Below, in pieces: positions 1 through 6,986 of a stretch of 10,169 nt of DNA. The DNA comes from an uncultured Collinsella sp. (GTDB lineage: Bacteria > Actinomycetota > Coriobacteriia > Coriobacteriales > Coriobacteriaceae). The notes below the pieces were generated by a model. It was not told where the DNA came from and did not search any database. It saw nothing but the letters and a program-made list of their open reading frames with translations. The stretch covers positions 1 through 10,169 of the forward strand of contig CAAECP010000171.1 of assembly GCA_900754385.1 (NCBI GenBank). The letters are read 5' to 3'. The translations under genes and the position numbers were made by a program. Each line of letters opens with the position of its first letter. The first letter of the stretch is position 1.

Positions 1-166
1 AAAAACAGCGCGCGGTTTGTGGGTTTGGCAAGGTTATCCATCGGGTCCTCCCGCGGTCAAAGTCGACATAGATACGTTTTATTGTAGAGCGAGTGTGGCC
101 CAGACAAGCCAACCGTCTGCGCCGCAAACGGCACCATTGGGAGCCATAGTGGGGCAGGCTCAAGGC

Positions 167-700
167 TTATCCGTTGATAATCGAGGCAATCTCGCGCAAA
201 TCGTCGGCAAAGTAGATGCCGTGCTGGCGCTTCAGGCTCGAAAGCCCCTTATCAATCATGTGCCCGAGCAGCGCCTTGAGGTCGTTGTAGTAACCGTTCA
301 GGTTGTACAAAATGCACGGCGCATCGAGATACCCCAACGACACGGCGGACATGACCTCGGCAATCTCCTCGAGCGTGCCCGTCCCACCGGGAAAGGCGAT
401 GAACGCATCGCCGAGCTCAATCATCTTGGCCTTGCGCTCGGCCATATCGCTCGTCACGATAAGGTCGTCGATACCGTCATGCTGAAACTCGGCCTCGATA
501 AAAAAGCTCGGCTCCACGCCCGTCACATGTCCGCCAGCATCGAGCACGCTATCGGCGAGCGCGCCCATCAGGCCCGATTTGGACCCGCCGTATACCAGCG
601 CGTGGCCGTTGGTGCCAATCCAGTTGCCCAGCTCCTGTACCGCGGGCAGAAACGCCGGGTCGCTGCCAGTGTTGGCGCCCAGGTACACGGTGATGTTCAT
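167..700 (-). CDS. LOG family / TIGR00730 Rossmann-fold protein
   Basis: 177-residue protein of the LOG (lysine decarboxylase-like, TIGR00730) family. Characterised members are nucleoside 5'-monophosphate phosphoribohydrolases that release a free base, known best for cytokinin activation in plants; the bacterial substrate is often unknown. Visible motifs are the Rossmann entry YGGSKSGLMGALAD (residues 37-50), the basic ERKAKM (88-93) and the family signature PGGTGTLEE (104-112), which contains the catalytic glutamate region. The family's common MHERK form reads MAERK here, so the usual His is Ala. Length is normal for the family. The ATG at 700 has a clear Shine-Dalgarno run of AAGGGGG 6-7 bases upstream. 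It lies 36 bp downstream of the potassium-channel-like gene on the same strand, so the two are probably co-transcribed. The protein is soluble, with no signal peptide. The family is sure; the reaction is inferred from the family. Confidence 0.93.
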   Translation of the reverse strand: MNITVYLGANTGSDPAFLPAVQELGNWIGTNGHALVYGGSKSGLMGALADSVLDAGGHVTGVEPSFFIEAEFQHDGIDDLIVTSDMAERKAKMIELGDAFIAFPGGTGTLEEIAEVMSAVSLGYLDAPCILYNLNGYYNDLKALLGHMIDKGLSSLKRQHGIYFADDLREIASIING

Positions 701-736
701 ATTTGGTCCCCCTTGTTATGGCACACGACGTTCGTC

Positions 737-1162
737 TTAGCGCTGGCGTCGACGATACTCGCGCACGCGACGCGAAAGGTCGGCAAGTTCGTCGCGATCG
801 AGCTCTTCCAAATGCTCCAGATCATCCATAAAGCGCGCCATGGTGTCCTTTTGACGCATCTTGATTAGCGTATTGCAGTAGTTCACCGCCACGCCCGTGA
901 GCATGGCGATGTAGAAGATGCTGATGACGCTCAGAATGACGGTAATGGCGCGAGCAACCGGCGTTTCGGCCGGAATGTCACCAAAGCCGATGGTCGAGAC
1001 CGTCTCAAAGCTAAACCACAGGCCATCGCCAAACGTGAGGGTCGTGGGCTCGGACAGCCAGACGGCCGTCGAGCACAGCAGATAGAAGATAAGAAACAGG
1101 CCCGTGATGCGTGCAAAGCCAGCCTGTCGCAGTACGTCAGCAAGCGTCCTGAGCTTTTTCAT
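737..1162 (-). CDS. Two-helix potassium-channel-like protein (ion transport 2 family)
   Basis: 141-residue small membrane protein with the layout of a minimal K+ channel subunit: helix 1 at about residues 15-36, a pore segment with the selectivity filter TIGFGD (57-62, a variant of TVGYGD), helix 2 at about 71-95, then a charged C-terminal tail (about 100-141) rich in Arg, Glu and Asp that could form a coiled coil. No RCK/TrkA_N regulatory domain is attached. Such proteins assemble as tetramers in the cytoplasmic membrane and pass K+. I chose the ATG at 1162 because GGAAGGGG lies just upstream at good spacing; a TTG at 1183 would add seven residues but lacks a ribosome site. It is first in a likely two-gene unit with the LOG-family gene. 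The channel fold is clear; the ion and gating are inferred. Confidence 0.87.
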   Translation of the reverse strand: MKKLRTLADVLRQAGFARITGLFLIFYLLCSTAVWLSEPTTLTFGDGLWFSFETVSTIGFGDIPAETPVARAITVILSVISIFYIAMLTGVAVNYCNTLIKMRQKDTMARFMDDLEHLEELDRDELADLSRRVREYRRRQR

Positions 1163-1214
1163 CGCGACCCCTTCCACGGACAACCAATCACGTTCGCTCG
1201 GTATTGTCCCACAA

Positions 1215-1272
1215 CCGGCAGTTAGGGACGTTCCTTTTGTGCCGGCAGAAAGGGACTGTCCCCAACTGCCGG
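1215..1272. repeat. 58-bp GGGAC-type palindrome between divergent genes
   Basis: Imperfect inverted repeat centred at 1243/1244. Of 29 base pairs, 24 are Watson-Crick. Outer arms are CCGGCAGTT and AACTGCCGG, followed by GGGAC/GTCCC and CCTTT/AAAGG blocks. Each half is itself nearly self-complementary, since CCGGCAG outside can pair with CTGCCGG near the centre (read on the minus strand). It sits between the divergent channel and kinase genes, so a terminator role is unlikely. Its core is shared with the palindrome at 9307-9362 and a decayed one at 8555-8639, which suggests an interspersed palindromic repeat family of the REP type. Confidence 0.75.
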
Positions 1273-1359
1273 GCGGGAGCGTTTAGCGGTACAGCTGCCG
1301 ACTGGGCAGGCTGAGCTGGTATCCTTATGCGGTATTGCCTCGATTCGTTAGGATTGCAT

Positions 1360-2595
1360 GTGAGAGCTGCCACTGTCCTTCGTTCAGTTATATGTCGCGC
1401 CCTGGCCATTGTGCTTGCCGCGCTTGCCGCACTGAGTTCCATCGCGCCTGTCCAGGCTTTTGCCGATGACTCTAGTCAGCCAGTCAAGACGGTCCGCGTT
1501 GGTTGGCTCGTCAACAACGAGGGCTTCCAGGACGGCACCCCCGGCGAGCGTCTCTCGGGATGGGGTTACGAGTACCTCCAGACCCTGTCGTACTACACGC
1601 CCGGCTGGCGGTACGAATACGTCTCCGGCACCTTCACCGAGCTTATGGACATGCTCGAGGCAGGCGAGATCGACCTCATGCCCAACATCTCCTACTCCGA
1701 GGAACGTGCCCAAAAGCTGCTCTTTTCCTCGAACCCCGAGGGCACCGAGCGCTACTACATCTACGCCAGGCCCGACCGTGACGACCTTGCAAAGGGTGAC
1801 CCTCAAGCACTCCAGGGTCTCACTATCGGTTGCAACCCCGACGTCATGCAAACCTTCGTTGGCCAGCAATGGCTCGCCAGCGAAGGAATCGCCTGCACAT
1901 ACAAGGAGTATGACGGAGGATCCGATCTCTTTGACGCGCTCGCAAACGACGAAGTCGATGCCGTCATCATGAACGACACAATCTCGTCGCCCAATGCCTC
2001 CCCCATGTTCTACATTGGTTCGAACGACTACTACTTTGCCGTTCCCAAAAGCCGCCCCGACCTGATGGACGACATCAATGCTGCCATGACGGCAATCGCC
2101 CGCGTCAACCCACGCTATAACGACGAAGTAAAATCTCACTACTCGACCCAAAACAGCGGCTCATCATCGCTCAACGGACCCGAAGGTTCCTGGCTCAAAG
2201 CAAATGACAACACCATCACGCTCGGCTGCATTACGGGCAAACTCCCCTACTGCAACGAGAACGAAGACGGCGAAATGGAAGGCTCGCTCGCATCGCTTGC
2301 GACGACGCTGCACGATAAATTTGGCATTACGGTCAAAACCGTCGCCTTTGATAGCTACAAGATGATGTCAAAGGCCCTGTCAAAGGAAAGCATAGACGTT
2401 GCGCTGCCGGTATACCGAGATTACTGGTTTGCCGAGCAAACAGGCGTTGTGCAGTCGGTATCGTTGGGAACCATATCCCTCACCGCTATCCACACCGGCA
2501 GCAACCTGAACAAAACCTTCAGAACATCGCCTGTACCAAATCATCGTTTGTCAACAAAAATGCACTTGAAAGTCTGTTCCCCACAGCGACCGTAA
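1360..2595 (+). CDS. N-terminal fragment: signal peptide plus solute-binding sensor domains
   Basis: Upstream part of the broken kinase. The GTG at 1360 is preferred because AGGA stands six bases before it and it gives a textbook signal peptide (basic start, LAIVLAALAALSS core, cleavage near AFA-DD). An in-frame ATG at 1327 adds eleven residues but has a poor ribosome site. From about 1490 to 2150 it encodes a full SBP_bac_3 domain (VRVGWLVNN start, GTFTELMDMLEAGEIDLMPN, then a DALANDEVDAVIMND hinge-type motif). From about 2210 a second such domain begins (ITLGCITGKLPYCNENEDGE). The last 25 or so residues after 2520 are out of frame and match nothing expected, ending at the stop 2593-2595. 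If expressed it would be a secreted or periplasm-side binding protein fragment with no kinase. The ligand is unknown; amino acids or similar small molecules are typical for the fold. Confidence 0.8.
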   Translation: MRAATVLRSVICRALAIVLAALAALSSIAPVQAFADDSSQPVKTVRVGWLVNNEGFQDGTPGERLSGWGYEYLQTLSYYTPGWRYEYVSGTFTELMDMLEAGEIDLMPNISYSEERAQKLLFSSNPEGTERYYIYARPDRDDLAKGDPQALQGLTIGCNPDVMQTFVGQQWLASEGIACTYKEYDGGSDLFDALANDEVDAVIMNDTISSPNASPMFYIGSNDYYFAVPKSRPDLMDDINAAMTAIARVNPRYNDEVKSHYSTQNSGSSSLNGPEGSWLKANDNTITLGCITGKLPYCNENEDGEMEGSLASLATTLHDKFGITVKTVAFDSYKMMSKALSKESIDVALPVYRDYWFAEQTGVVQSVSLGTISLTAIHTGSNLNKTFRTSPVPNHRLSTKMHLKVCSPQRP

Positions 2596-4163
2596 CCGAA
2601 TACCAATCCGACGATGAAGCGTTCGACGCCCTCAGGAAGGGAACGGCGCACTGCATCGTCGCTCCCAGTTCACGCGTAAAAACCATCGGTGACCGTTACG
2701 ATCTCGAGGACTGCGAGACGACCGAGCTCCCTGACACCTGTGAGCTCTCGTGCTGGATTTCGCGCGGAAAACCCGAGCTGTTGGGAATCATCAACAAGGG
2801 CATCATCAATGCCGGAGAATCGCTCTCCGCAAGCAATTTCTCCTCCACGTCGTACACGGCCCAGGAATCCAACACGCTTCAATTCCTTTATCGCAACCGC
2901 ACCGCCATTGCAGCTACCCTCATCGGTATGTTGTCGGTCGGCATCGTCCTGCTCATCTGGGCGCTCGTGCGCGCTCGAACCGAGCGCAAAAAAGCCGATG
3001 CTGCCAACGCCGCTAAGACGGCATTCCTCACGCGCATGAGCCACGACATCCGTACGCCGCTCAACGGTATCCTGGGCCTTATCGAGATCGAGGAATTGAA
3101 GGAAGGCGATATGCAAGTCGCCCGCGAGAGCCGTGCCAAGGCGCGCGTTGCCGCCAATCACCTGCTCTCGCTGATCAACGACATCCTCGAGATGGGCAAA
3201 ATCGAAGACCGCAAGCTAACTCTAGAGCATGCGCCTTTTAACCTCAAAGAGCTCTGTGACGATACGCTAGTGCTGTGCAAGCTCCGCGCGTCCAGTAACG
3301 GCATCACAATGCAGGACAATAGTCTGCCGTACGCCACGGGGCCATACATGATCGGCAGTCCCACCCATATCCGACAGATCATGATCAACCTGTTAGACAA
3401 CAGCATTAAGTACAACAAGCACGGCGGCTCCGTCACCTTTAGTTCAAAGACCAAGCCACTCGATAACGGGCGCGCGCTCTTTTGCTTTAGCGTTTCGGAT
3501 ACCGGCATTGGCATGGCTCCCGAGTTTTTAAAGCATATCTATGAGCCGTTTGCCCAAGAAGGTGACGATGCGCGCAGCAAGTTCCAAGGAACCGGCATGG
3601 GCATGCCAATCGTCAAGTCGCTTATTGAGCTGATGGGCGGCACCATCGAAGTCACCAGCGAACTCCATGTGGGCACCACGTTCTACGTGGAAATTCCGCT
3701 CGATATCGACAAGAACCCCCGGGCGCGGGCGAATACGGTCGAGAGGGCGCTCGACTGCTCACTCGCCGACATGAACGTGCTGCTCGCTGAAGACAACGAA
3801 TTGAATGCCGAGATTGCCCAGACGCTGCTAGAATCCGAGGGCGTCGTGGTCACCCGCGCCGTCAACGGCAACGAAGTCGTCGATCTGTACCTGTCTCATC
3901 CCGCCGGCAGCTTCGATGCGATCCTGATGGACATTATGATGCCGGACATGGACGGCTACGAGGCAACCCGCGCGATTCGTCTGAGCGAGAAGGTCGATGC
4001 AGCCGATATCCCCATCATCGCGCTCACCGCCAATGCCTTTGCCGAAGACGCCAAGGCGGCACACGACGCCGGCTTGAACGCCCATCTGTCCAAACCGCTC
4101 GACTTTAACAAGCTCAAAAATATACTCGCCCGCATCAAGAAAAACGGATCCGTTTCGCTATAG
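2520..4163 (+). CDS. C-terminal fragment: end of sensor domain, TM helix, histidine kinase and receiver
   Basis: Downstream part of the same sensor, given here as the full open extent; the first start codon in frame is only a TTG at 2781 without a ribosome site. It begins with the missing half of the second solute-binding domain (from QNIACTKSSFVNKNALESLF to about 2840), followed by a membrane helix (about 2907-2975, IAATLIGMLSVGIVLLIWAL). HisKA follows, with phospho-acceptor His in MSHDIRTPLNGILG (codon 3042-3044); then HATPase_c with N box MINLLDNSIKYN, G1 DTGIGM and G2 GTGMGMPIVKSL; and a receiver domain with acidic pair AEDNE, phospho-acceptor Asp in LMDIMMPDMDGYEA (codon 3930-3932), the ALTANA switch and the conserved Lys of SKPLD. 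All catalytic residues are intact, which argues that the frame break is recent. The receiver is terminal, so phosphate must pass to an unseen Hpt or regulator. Confidence 0.85.
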   Translation, partial: QNIACTKSSFVNKNALESLFPTATVTEYQSDDEAFDALRKGTAHCIVAPSSRVKTIGDRYDLEDCETTELPDTCELSCWISRGKPELLGIINKGIINAGESLSASNFSSTSYTAQESNTLQFLYRNRTAIAATLIGMLSVGIVLLIWALVRARTERKKADAANAAKTAFLTRMSHDIRTPLNGILGLIEIEELKEGDMQVARESRAKARVAANHLLSLINDILEMGKIEDRKLTLEHAPFNLKELCDDTLVLCKLRASSNGITMQDNSLPYATGPYMIGSPTHIRQIMINLLDNSIKYNKHGGSVTFSSKTKPLDNGRALFCFSVSDTGIGMAPEFLKHIYEPFAQEGDDARSKFQGTGMGMPIVKSLIELMGGTIEVTSELHVGTTFYVEIPLDIDKNPRARANTVERALDCSLADMNVLLAEDNELNAEIAQTLLESEGVVVTRAVNGNEVVDLYLSHPAGSFDAILMDIMMPDMDGYEATRAIRLSEKVDAADIPIIALTANAFAEDAKAAHDAGLNAHLSKPLDFNKLKNILARIKKNGSVSL

Positions 4164-4205
4164 TTTGTGCTCAACCACCACGCACGACCAGAAAGGAAGC
4201 CAACG

Positions 4206-4685
4206 ATGTTTAGGCCCTTACGTCGAAAGAAACGCGCCATCACCGACGAGGAAGCGCGCGAACTGCTCGCTACCTGCAAGCGCGGCGTCTTTGCCGTCAA
4301 CGGCGACGATGGCTACCCGTACGCCATTCCCGTCAACTACTTCTTTGACGCCGAGCACGACAAGATTTATTTCCATGGCGCCAAGGCTGGCCACAAGGTC
4401 GACGCACTCAAGCGCGATGACAAGGTCTGCTTTACCGTTTACGGAAACGAGTGGTACCAGGACGGCGACTGGGCTCCCTACGTTATGAGCACCGTCGTCT
4501 TTGGTCGTTGTCGCCTGGCGAATGACACCCCCGCGTTTATCGAGGACAAAGTCCGCCAGCTCGCCCTTAAGTACTACCCTTCTGCCGAAGAAGTCGAAGA
4601 GGAAATCGCCAAAGACATCAAGGGCGTCCAGCTCTACGAGATTACGATTGAGCATCTCTGCGGAAAGCAGATTCAGGAAAAATAA
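4206..4685 (+). CDS. Pyridoxamine 5'-phosphate oxidase family (NimA-like) flavoprotein
   Basis: 159-residue protein of the split-barrel FMN-binding superfamily, closest in look to the Pyridox_ox_2/NimA group (some members reduce 5-nitroimidazoles; most are uncharacterised). Supporting text: an N-terminal helix with MTDEEA-type sequence (ITDEEARELLATCKRG, 12-27), then strands with a G-YPYAIPVNYFFD turn (36-48) and the conserved IYFHGAKAGHKVDAL segment (54-68) that carries the family's His-Gly and Gly-His residues, and KVCFTVYG. Start ATG 4206 is chosen for the upstream AGAAAGGAAG; a GTG at 4167 has no such site. It begins 42 bp after the kinase stop on the same strand, so it may share that transcript. 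The family is clear. Nitroimidazole resistance should not be assumed from sequence alone. Confidence 0.86.
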   Translation: MFRPLRRKKRAITDEEARELLATCKRGVFAVNGDDGYPYAIPVNYFFDAEHDKIYFHGAKAGHKVDALKRDDKVCFTVYGNEWYQDGDWAPYVMSTVVFGRCRLANDTPAFIEDKVRQLALKYYPSAEEVEEEIAKDIKGVQLYEITIEHLCGKQIQEK

Positions 4686-4729
4686 ACCTCCGCAGCAGGT
4701 CTGCGCCCAATGGTTACAGACGCATTACC

Positions 4730-4769
4730 ATGCGGGGCCTTCTAGCCGACCTGGCAGAAGGCCCCGCAT
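4730..4769. terminator. Strong hairpin between convergent genes, probable bidirectional terminator
   Basis: Perfect 14-bp inverted repeat, ATGCGGGGCCTTCT (4730-4743) and its complement (4756-4769), with a 12-base loop. It stands 45 bp after the Nim-like gene and 12 bp after the malY stop, exactly where both transcripts should end. There is no T run on either side, so termination would depend on stem strength alone or on Rho. Confidence 0.65.
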
Positions 4770-4780
4770 GCAGCGCACAC

Positions 4781-5995
4781 TTACCGTGCATTAAAAACGT
4801 AGCGGTCCAGACGGTCGCACGCCTCCCTTACGCGCGAAAGCGGCAGCGCCAGATTCACGCGAATGTGGCAGGTTCCGTGGAACGGGCGGCCGTCCTGATA
4901 CCCGACGCCCACGCGCGCCGCAGGGTCGAGCAGCCACTGAATATCGCGGCCATGCTCGCGGCACCACTCGGTGCAGTCCAGAAACACCATGTACGTGCCT
5001 TGCGGACGCGAATAGGACACGCCCTCAAAATGCTCGTCCACGTAATCGCAGAAGTACTCGATATTGCCGGCAAGCACCTGGTTGAGCTCGTCCACCCACT
5101 CGTAGCCCTGCGGCTGATAGGCACCGATAAGCGCATGCATGGAGAGGACATTCATCTCGTTGTAGTGAGTCTTGTTGGACACGGCGCACACGCGGTCGCG
5201 CAGCGTCTCGTTATAGATGATGTGATAGCTGCCGACCAGACCCGCCAAGTTGAACGTCTTGCTGGGCGCGTAGAGGGCAACCGTGCGCATGCGGGCATCC
5301 TCGCTCACCGACTGCGTCGGGATGTGCTTGTGCCCCGGCAGGATGATATCGGACCAAATCTCGTCCGAGATCACCACGCAATCGTGCTGGCGATAGATGT
5401 CCATGGCGCGCTCGATCTCGTCGCGCTCCCATACGCGGCCGCAGGGATTGTGCGGCGAGCAGAACACCGCGGCATGGATGTGGTTTTGGGCGAGCTTGTG
5501 CTCCATGTCCTCAAAGTCCATACGCCACACACCCTGGTCGTCGAGCTTAAGCGGACTGTGGACAATGTGATAGCCCGCGGCCTCAATGGACTTGGTAAAG
5601 CCGATGTAGGTGGGGCTATGGACCAGCACCGCATCGCCCGGCTGAACATACGCACGCAGCGTCGACACGACACCGCCCAGCACGCCGTTTTCGTAGCCGA
5701 TATGCTCCGGCGCCAGGCCCTCGACGCCATTACGGCGGCTCTGCCATTCGATGATGCGGTCGAAGTACTCGGCGCGCGGGTTAAAGTAGCCAAACATGGG
5801 ATGCTGAGCGCGCTGAATGATGTGCTCCTGGACCGTGGGCACCGTGGCAAAGTTCATGTCGGCCACCCACATGGGAATGCGGTCGAAGCCCTCGTCGGGT
5901 GCGTTCGGGGCCATACCGGGGATCTCACCCCAAGAGTCAACGGCGATGGCGTCCATGCCGTGGCGGTCGATGATTGAAGTGAAGTCGTATTTCAT
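4781..5995 (-). CDS. MalY/PatB family pyridoxal-phosphate aminotransferase (C-S beta-lyase)
   Basis: 404-residue fold-type I PLP enzyme of the MalY/PatB group, whose members cleave cystathionine or cysteine conjugates to a thiol (or sulfide), pyruvate and ammonia. MalY of E. coli also regulates maltose genes. Motifs in order: IPMWVADMNF (40-49, the family hallmark near the substrate pocket), HSPTYIGF (126-133), SPHNPCGRVW (180-189; Asn183 contacts PLP), SDEIWSDI (210-217; Asp211 binds the pyridine nitrogen), SKTFNLAG (245-252; Lys246 the Schiff-base lysine) and RVNLALP (379-385; Arg379 for the carboxylate). All catalytic residues and length are normal. The ATG at 5995 has GGGAG seven bases upstream. 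It is the last gene of a minus-strand run behind trmO (112 bp gap) and ends at a hairpin. The enzyme class is sure; exact substrate is inferred. Confidence 0.94.
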   Translation of the reverse strand: MKYDFTSIIDRHGMDAIAVDSWGEIPGMAPNAPDEGFDRIPMWVADMNFATVPTVQEHIIQRAQHPMFGYFNPRAEYFDRIIEWQSRRNGVEGLAPEHIGYENGVLGGVVSTLRAYVQPGDAVLVHSPTYIGFTKSIEAAGYHIVHSPLKLDDQGVWRMDFEDMEHKLAQNHIHAAVFCSPHNPCGRVWERDEIERAMDIYRQHDCVVISDEIWSDIILPGHKHIPTQSVSEDARMRTVALYAPSKTFNLAGLVGSYHIIYNETLRDRVCAVSNKTHYNEMNVLSMHALIGAYQPQGYEWVDELNQVLAGNIEYFCDYVDEHFEGVSYSRPQGTYMVFLDCTEWCREHGRDIQWLLDPAARVGVGYQDGRPFHGTCHIRVNLALPLSRVREACDRLDRYVFNAR

Positions 5996-6107
5996 GCTGG
6001 ACTCCCGTGCAAAGTTGATTGTTTTGGTAGGCGTTATTGTCCACCAGCGTGGGCGGTTTTGGCGCGGGGTTTGGCGCTTAATTTGACGGGTGCGGACGAA
6101 TGGCTGG

Positions 6108-6845
6108 TTAGTCTTGCGCGTCGTTGACGGCGACTACGGTTAGCTGGGTTTTATCGACCGTAAAAGATATGTCGAGTCCGGCGAAGGCCAGATGATAGGC
6201 GCGGTTTGGCTCGTGCTTGCTGCCCGCGCGGCGCGGATCTTGGCGTAGAACCTCGACCAAGCCAGAAATCTTTGCGGGCGGGACCATATCCTGCAGCGCT
6301 TGCGGAAACTCAACATCGAGCTCTTGCCACGGAGCATCCTCAATCCAGCCGCCGGTCGCATCCGGGTGACAGTCGGCAAATGGAATGTAGGGCTTAATGT
6401 CGTAGATGGGCGTACCGTCGCGCAGGTCGGCCCCCAGCACATGGATGATGGGGCCATCGTCGGTGAACTCGACACGATCGAGCTTGACGCAGGTGAGCCC
6501 GATGGGATTCGGGCGAAACGGACTGCGCGTGGCAAACACGCCCACGCGCTCGGCTCCACCCAGACGCGGCGGACGCACGGTTCTCGACCACTTGGCATTA
6601 GTGCCGGACCTGTCCTGCGACTTGGCATCGGCAGCTATGTCCTTAGCCGTGCCGCCGGGCGTTCCGTTTTCGAAGCGCCACAGCAACCACAGGTGAGAGA
6701 AGGAGTCCAAACCCTCAACCGCTGCATTGGAGGCAAATTCCGGCTCAAAGACGATGCGCCCCTGCAGATGGGGCGCCAAAAAGCTGTTGCGCGAAATGCC
6801 GAACTTCTGCGGCAGGTCGGTATGTATGTGTGCAATAGGTTCCAT
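6108..6845 (-). CDS. trmO: tRNA (N6-threonylcarbamoyladenosine(37)-N6)-methyltransferase TrmO
   Basis: 245-residue TrmO/TsaA (UPF0066) protein, an S-adenosylmethionine-dependent enzyme that methylates t6A37 of tRNA next to the anticodon. Signatures are the N-terminal strand EPIAHIHTDLPQKFGISR, the hallmark FATRSPFRPNPIGL (about residues 104-117 with this start), and DGTPIYDIKPYIPFAD (143-158), which together shape the unusual beta-barrel SAM site. A C-terminal domain of about 60 residues follows, as in full-length bacterial TrmO. No Shine-Dalgarno sequence is visible before any candidate start. I use the ATG at 6845 because family members begin right before the PIA-IHT strand; in-frame ATGs at 6854 and 6872 add three and nine residues. 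The frame stays open upstream to 7640, but that part is the complement of the XRE regulator and is not real. Confidence 0.92.
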   Translation of the reverse strand: MEPIAHIHTDLPQKFGISRNSFLAPHLQGRIVFEPEFASNAAVEGLDSFSHLWLLWRFENGTPGGTAKDIAADAKSQDRSGTNAKWSRTVRPPRLGGAERVGVFATRSPFRPNPIGLTCVKLDRVEFTDDGPIIHVLGADLRDGTPIYDIKPYIPFADCHPDATGGWIEDAPWQELDVEFPQALQDMVPPAKISGLVEVLRQDPRRAGSKHEPNRAYHLAFAGLDISFTVDKTQLTVVAVNDAQD

Positions 6846-6912
6846 GCCGGTCATTGTACGGCATGGAGGCATGGGGCGTTGCGCGCAATTCTTCGCCGCG
6901 GTCGCCCGTCGT

Positions 6913-6927
6913 GCAACCAACGGTTGC
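6913..6927. promoter_or_regulatory. Dyad in the trmO/XRE divergent gap, candidate operator
   Basis: Perfect inverted repeat GCAACC-AAC-GGTTGC directly upstream of the promoter proposed for the XRE-TipAS gene. A second small palindrome, TTGCGCGCAA, is at 6879-6888. Position and symmetry suit binding of a dimeric HTH regulator, quite possibly the product of the adjacent gene. This is inference only. Confidence 0.35.
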
Positions 6928-6956
6928 TTGGAAGGGCGTCTGCCGCCGCGTATGCT
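6928..6956 (+). promoter_or_regulatory. Candidate sigma-70-type promoter of the XRE-TipAS gene
   Basis: TTGGAA (6928-6933) and TATGCT (6951-6956) are separated by 17 bp, each matching the consensus at four of six positions. The start codon is 31 bp further on, with AAAGGAG between. It abuts the dyad at 6913-6927. Confidence 0.4.
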
Positions 6957-6986
6957 TAAGCCATCAACCAGCAGAAAGGAGCCGCT

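Larger units (their letters stand above)
1360..4163 (+). pseudogene. Hybrid sensor histidine kinase with two periplasmic solute-binding domains, frameshifted
   Basis: Taken together, two overlapping open frames encode one BvgS/EvgS-like sensor of roughly 930 residues: signal peptide, two SBP_bac_3 (amino-acid-binding-type) domains outside, a single membrane helix, then HisKA, HATPase_c and a C-terminal receiver inside. The frame moves by -1 at about 2518-2522: the upstream frame reads ...NLNKTF and then runs into unrelated sequence to a stop at 2593, while the frame starting at 2520 continues the second binding domain without a gap. The upstream product would lack the kinase and the downstream part has no credible start, so as written the gene cannot make the full sensor. 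One missing base explains everything. No canonical -1 slippery heptamer is visible, so this is a real mutation, a phase-variable state or a sequencing error. No Hpt domain or partner response regulator is in the window. Confidence 0.85.

Noticed and set aside
58..69. CAAAGTCGACAT, a 12-base match to the hairpin repeats at 8159 and 9239
   Set aside because: The match stops at once on both sides and no stem can form; probably chance or an unreadable remnant.
17..868. 283-residue plus-strand open frame
   Set aside because: It is the complement of the LOG-family and channel genes, which have family motifs and ribosome sites; this frame has neither.
2505..2525. Programmed -1 ribosomal frameshift in the kinase gene
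   Set aside because: No X-XXY-YYZ slippery heptamer in the right phase and no clear downstream pseudoknot; a lost base is simpler.
4730..5977. 415-residue plus-strand open frame opposite malY
   Set aside because: Antisense shadow of the high-GC malY gene; its sequence is compositionally odd (His/Val/Ala rich) and has no recognisable motif.
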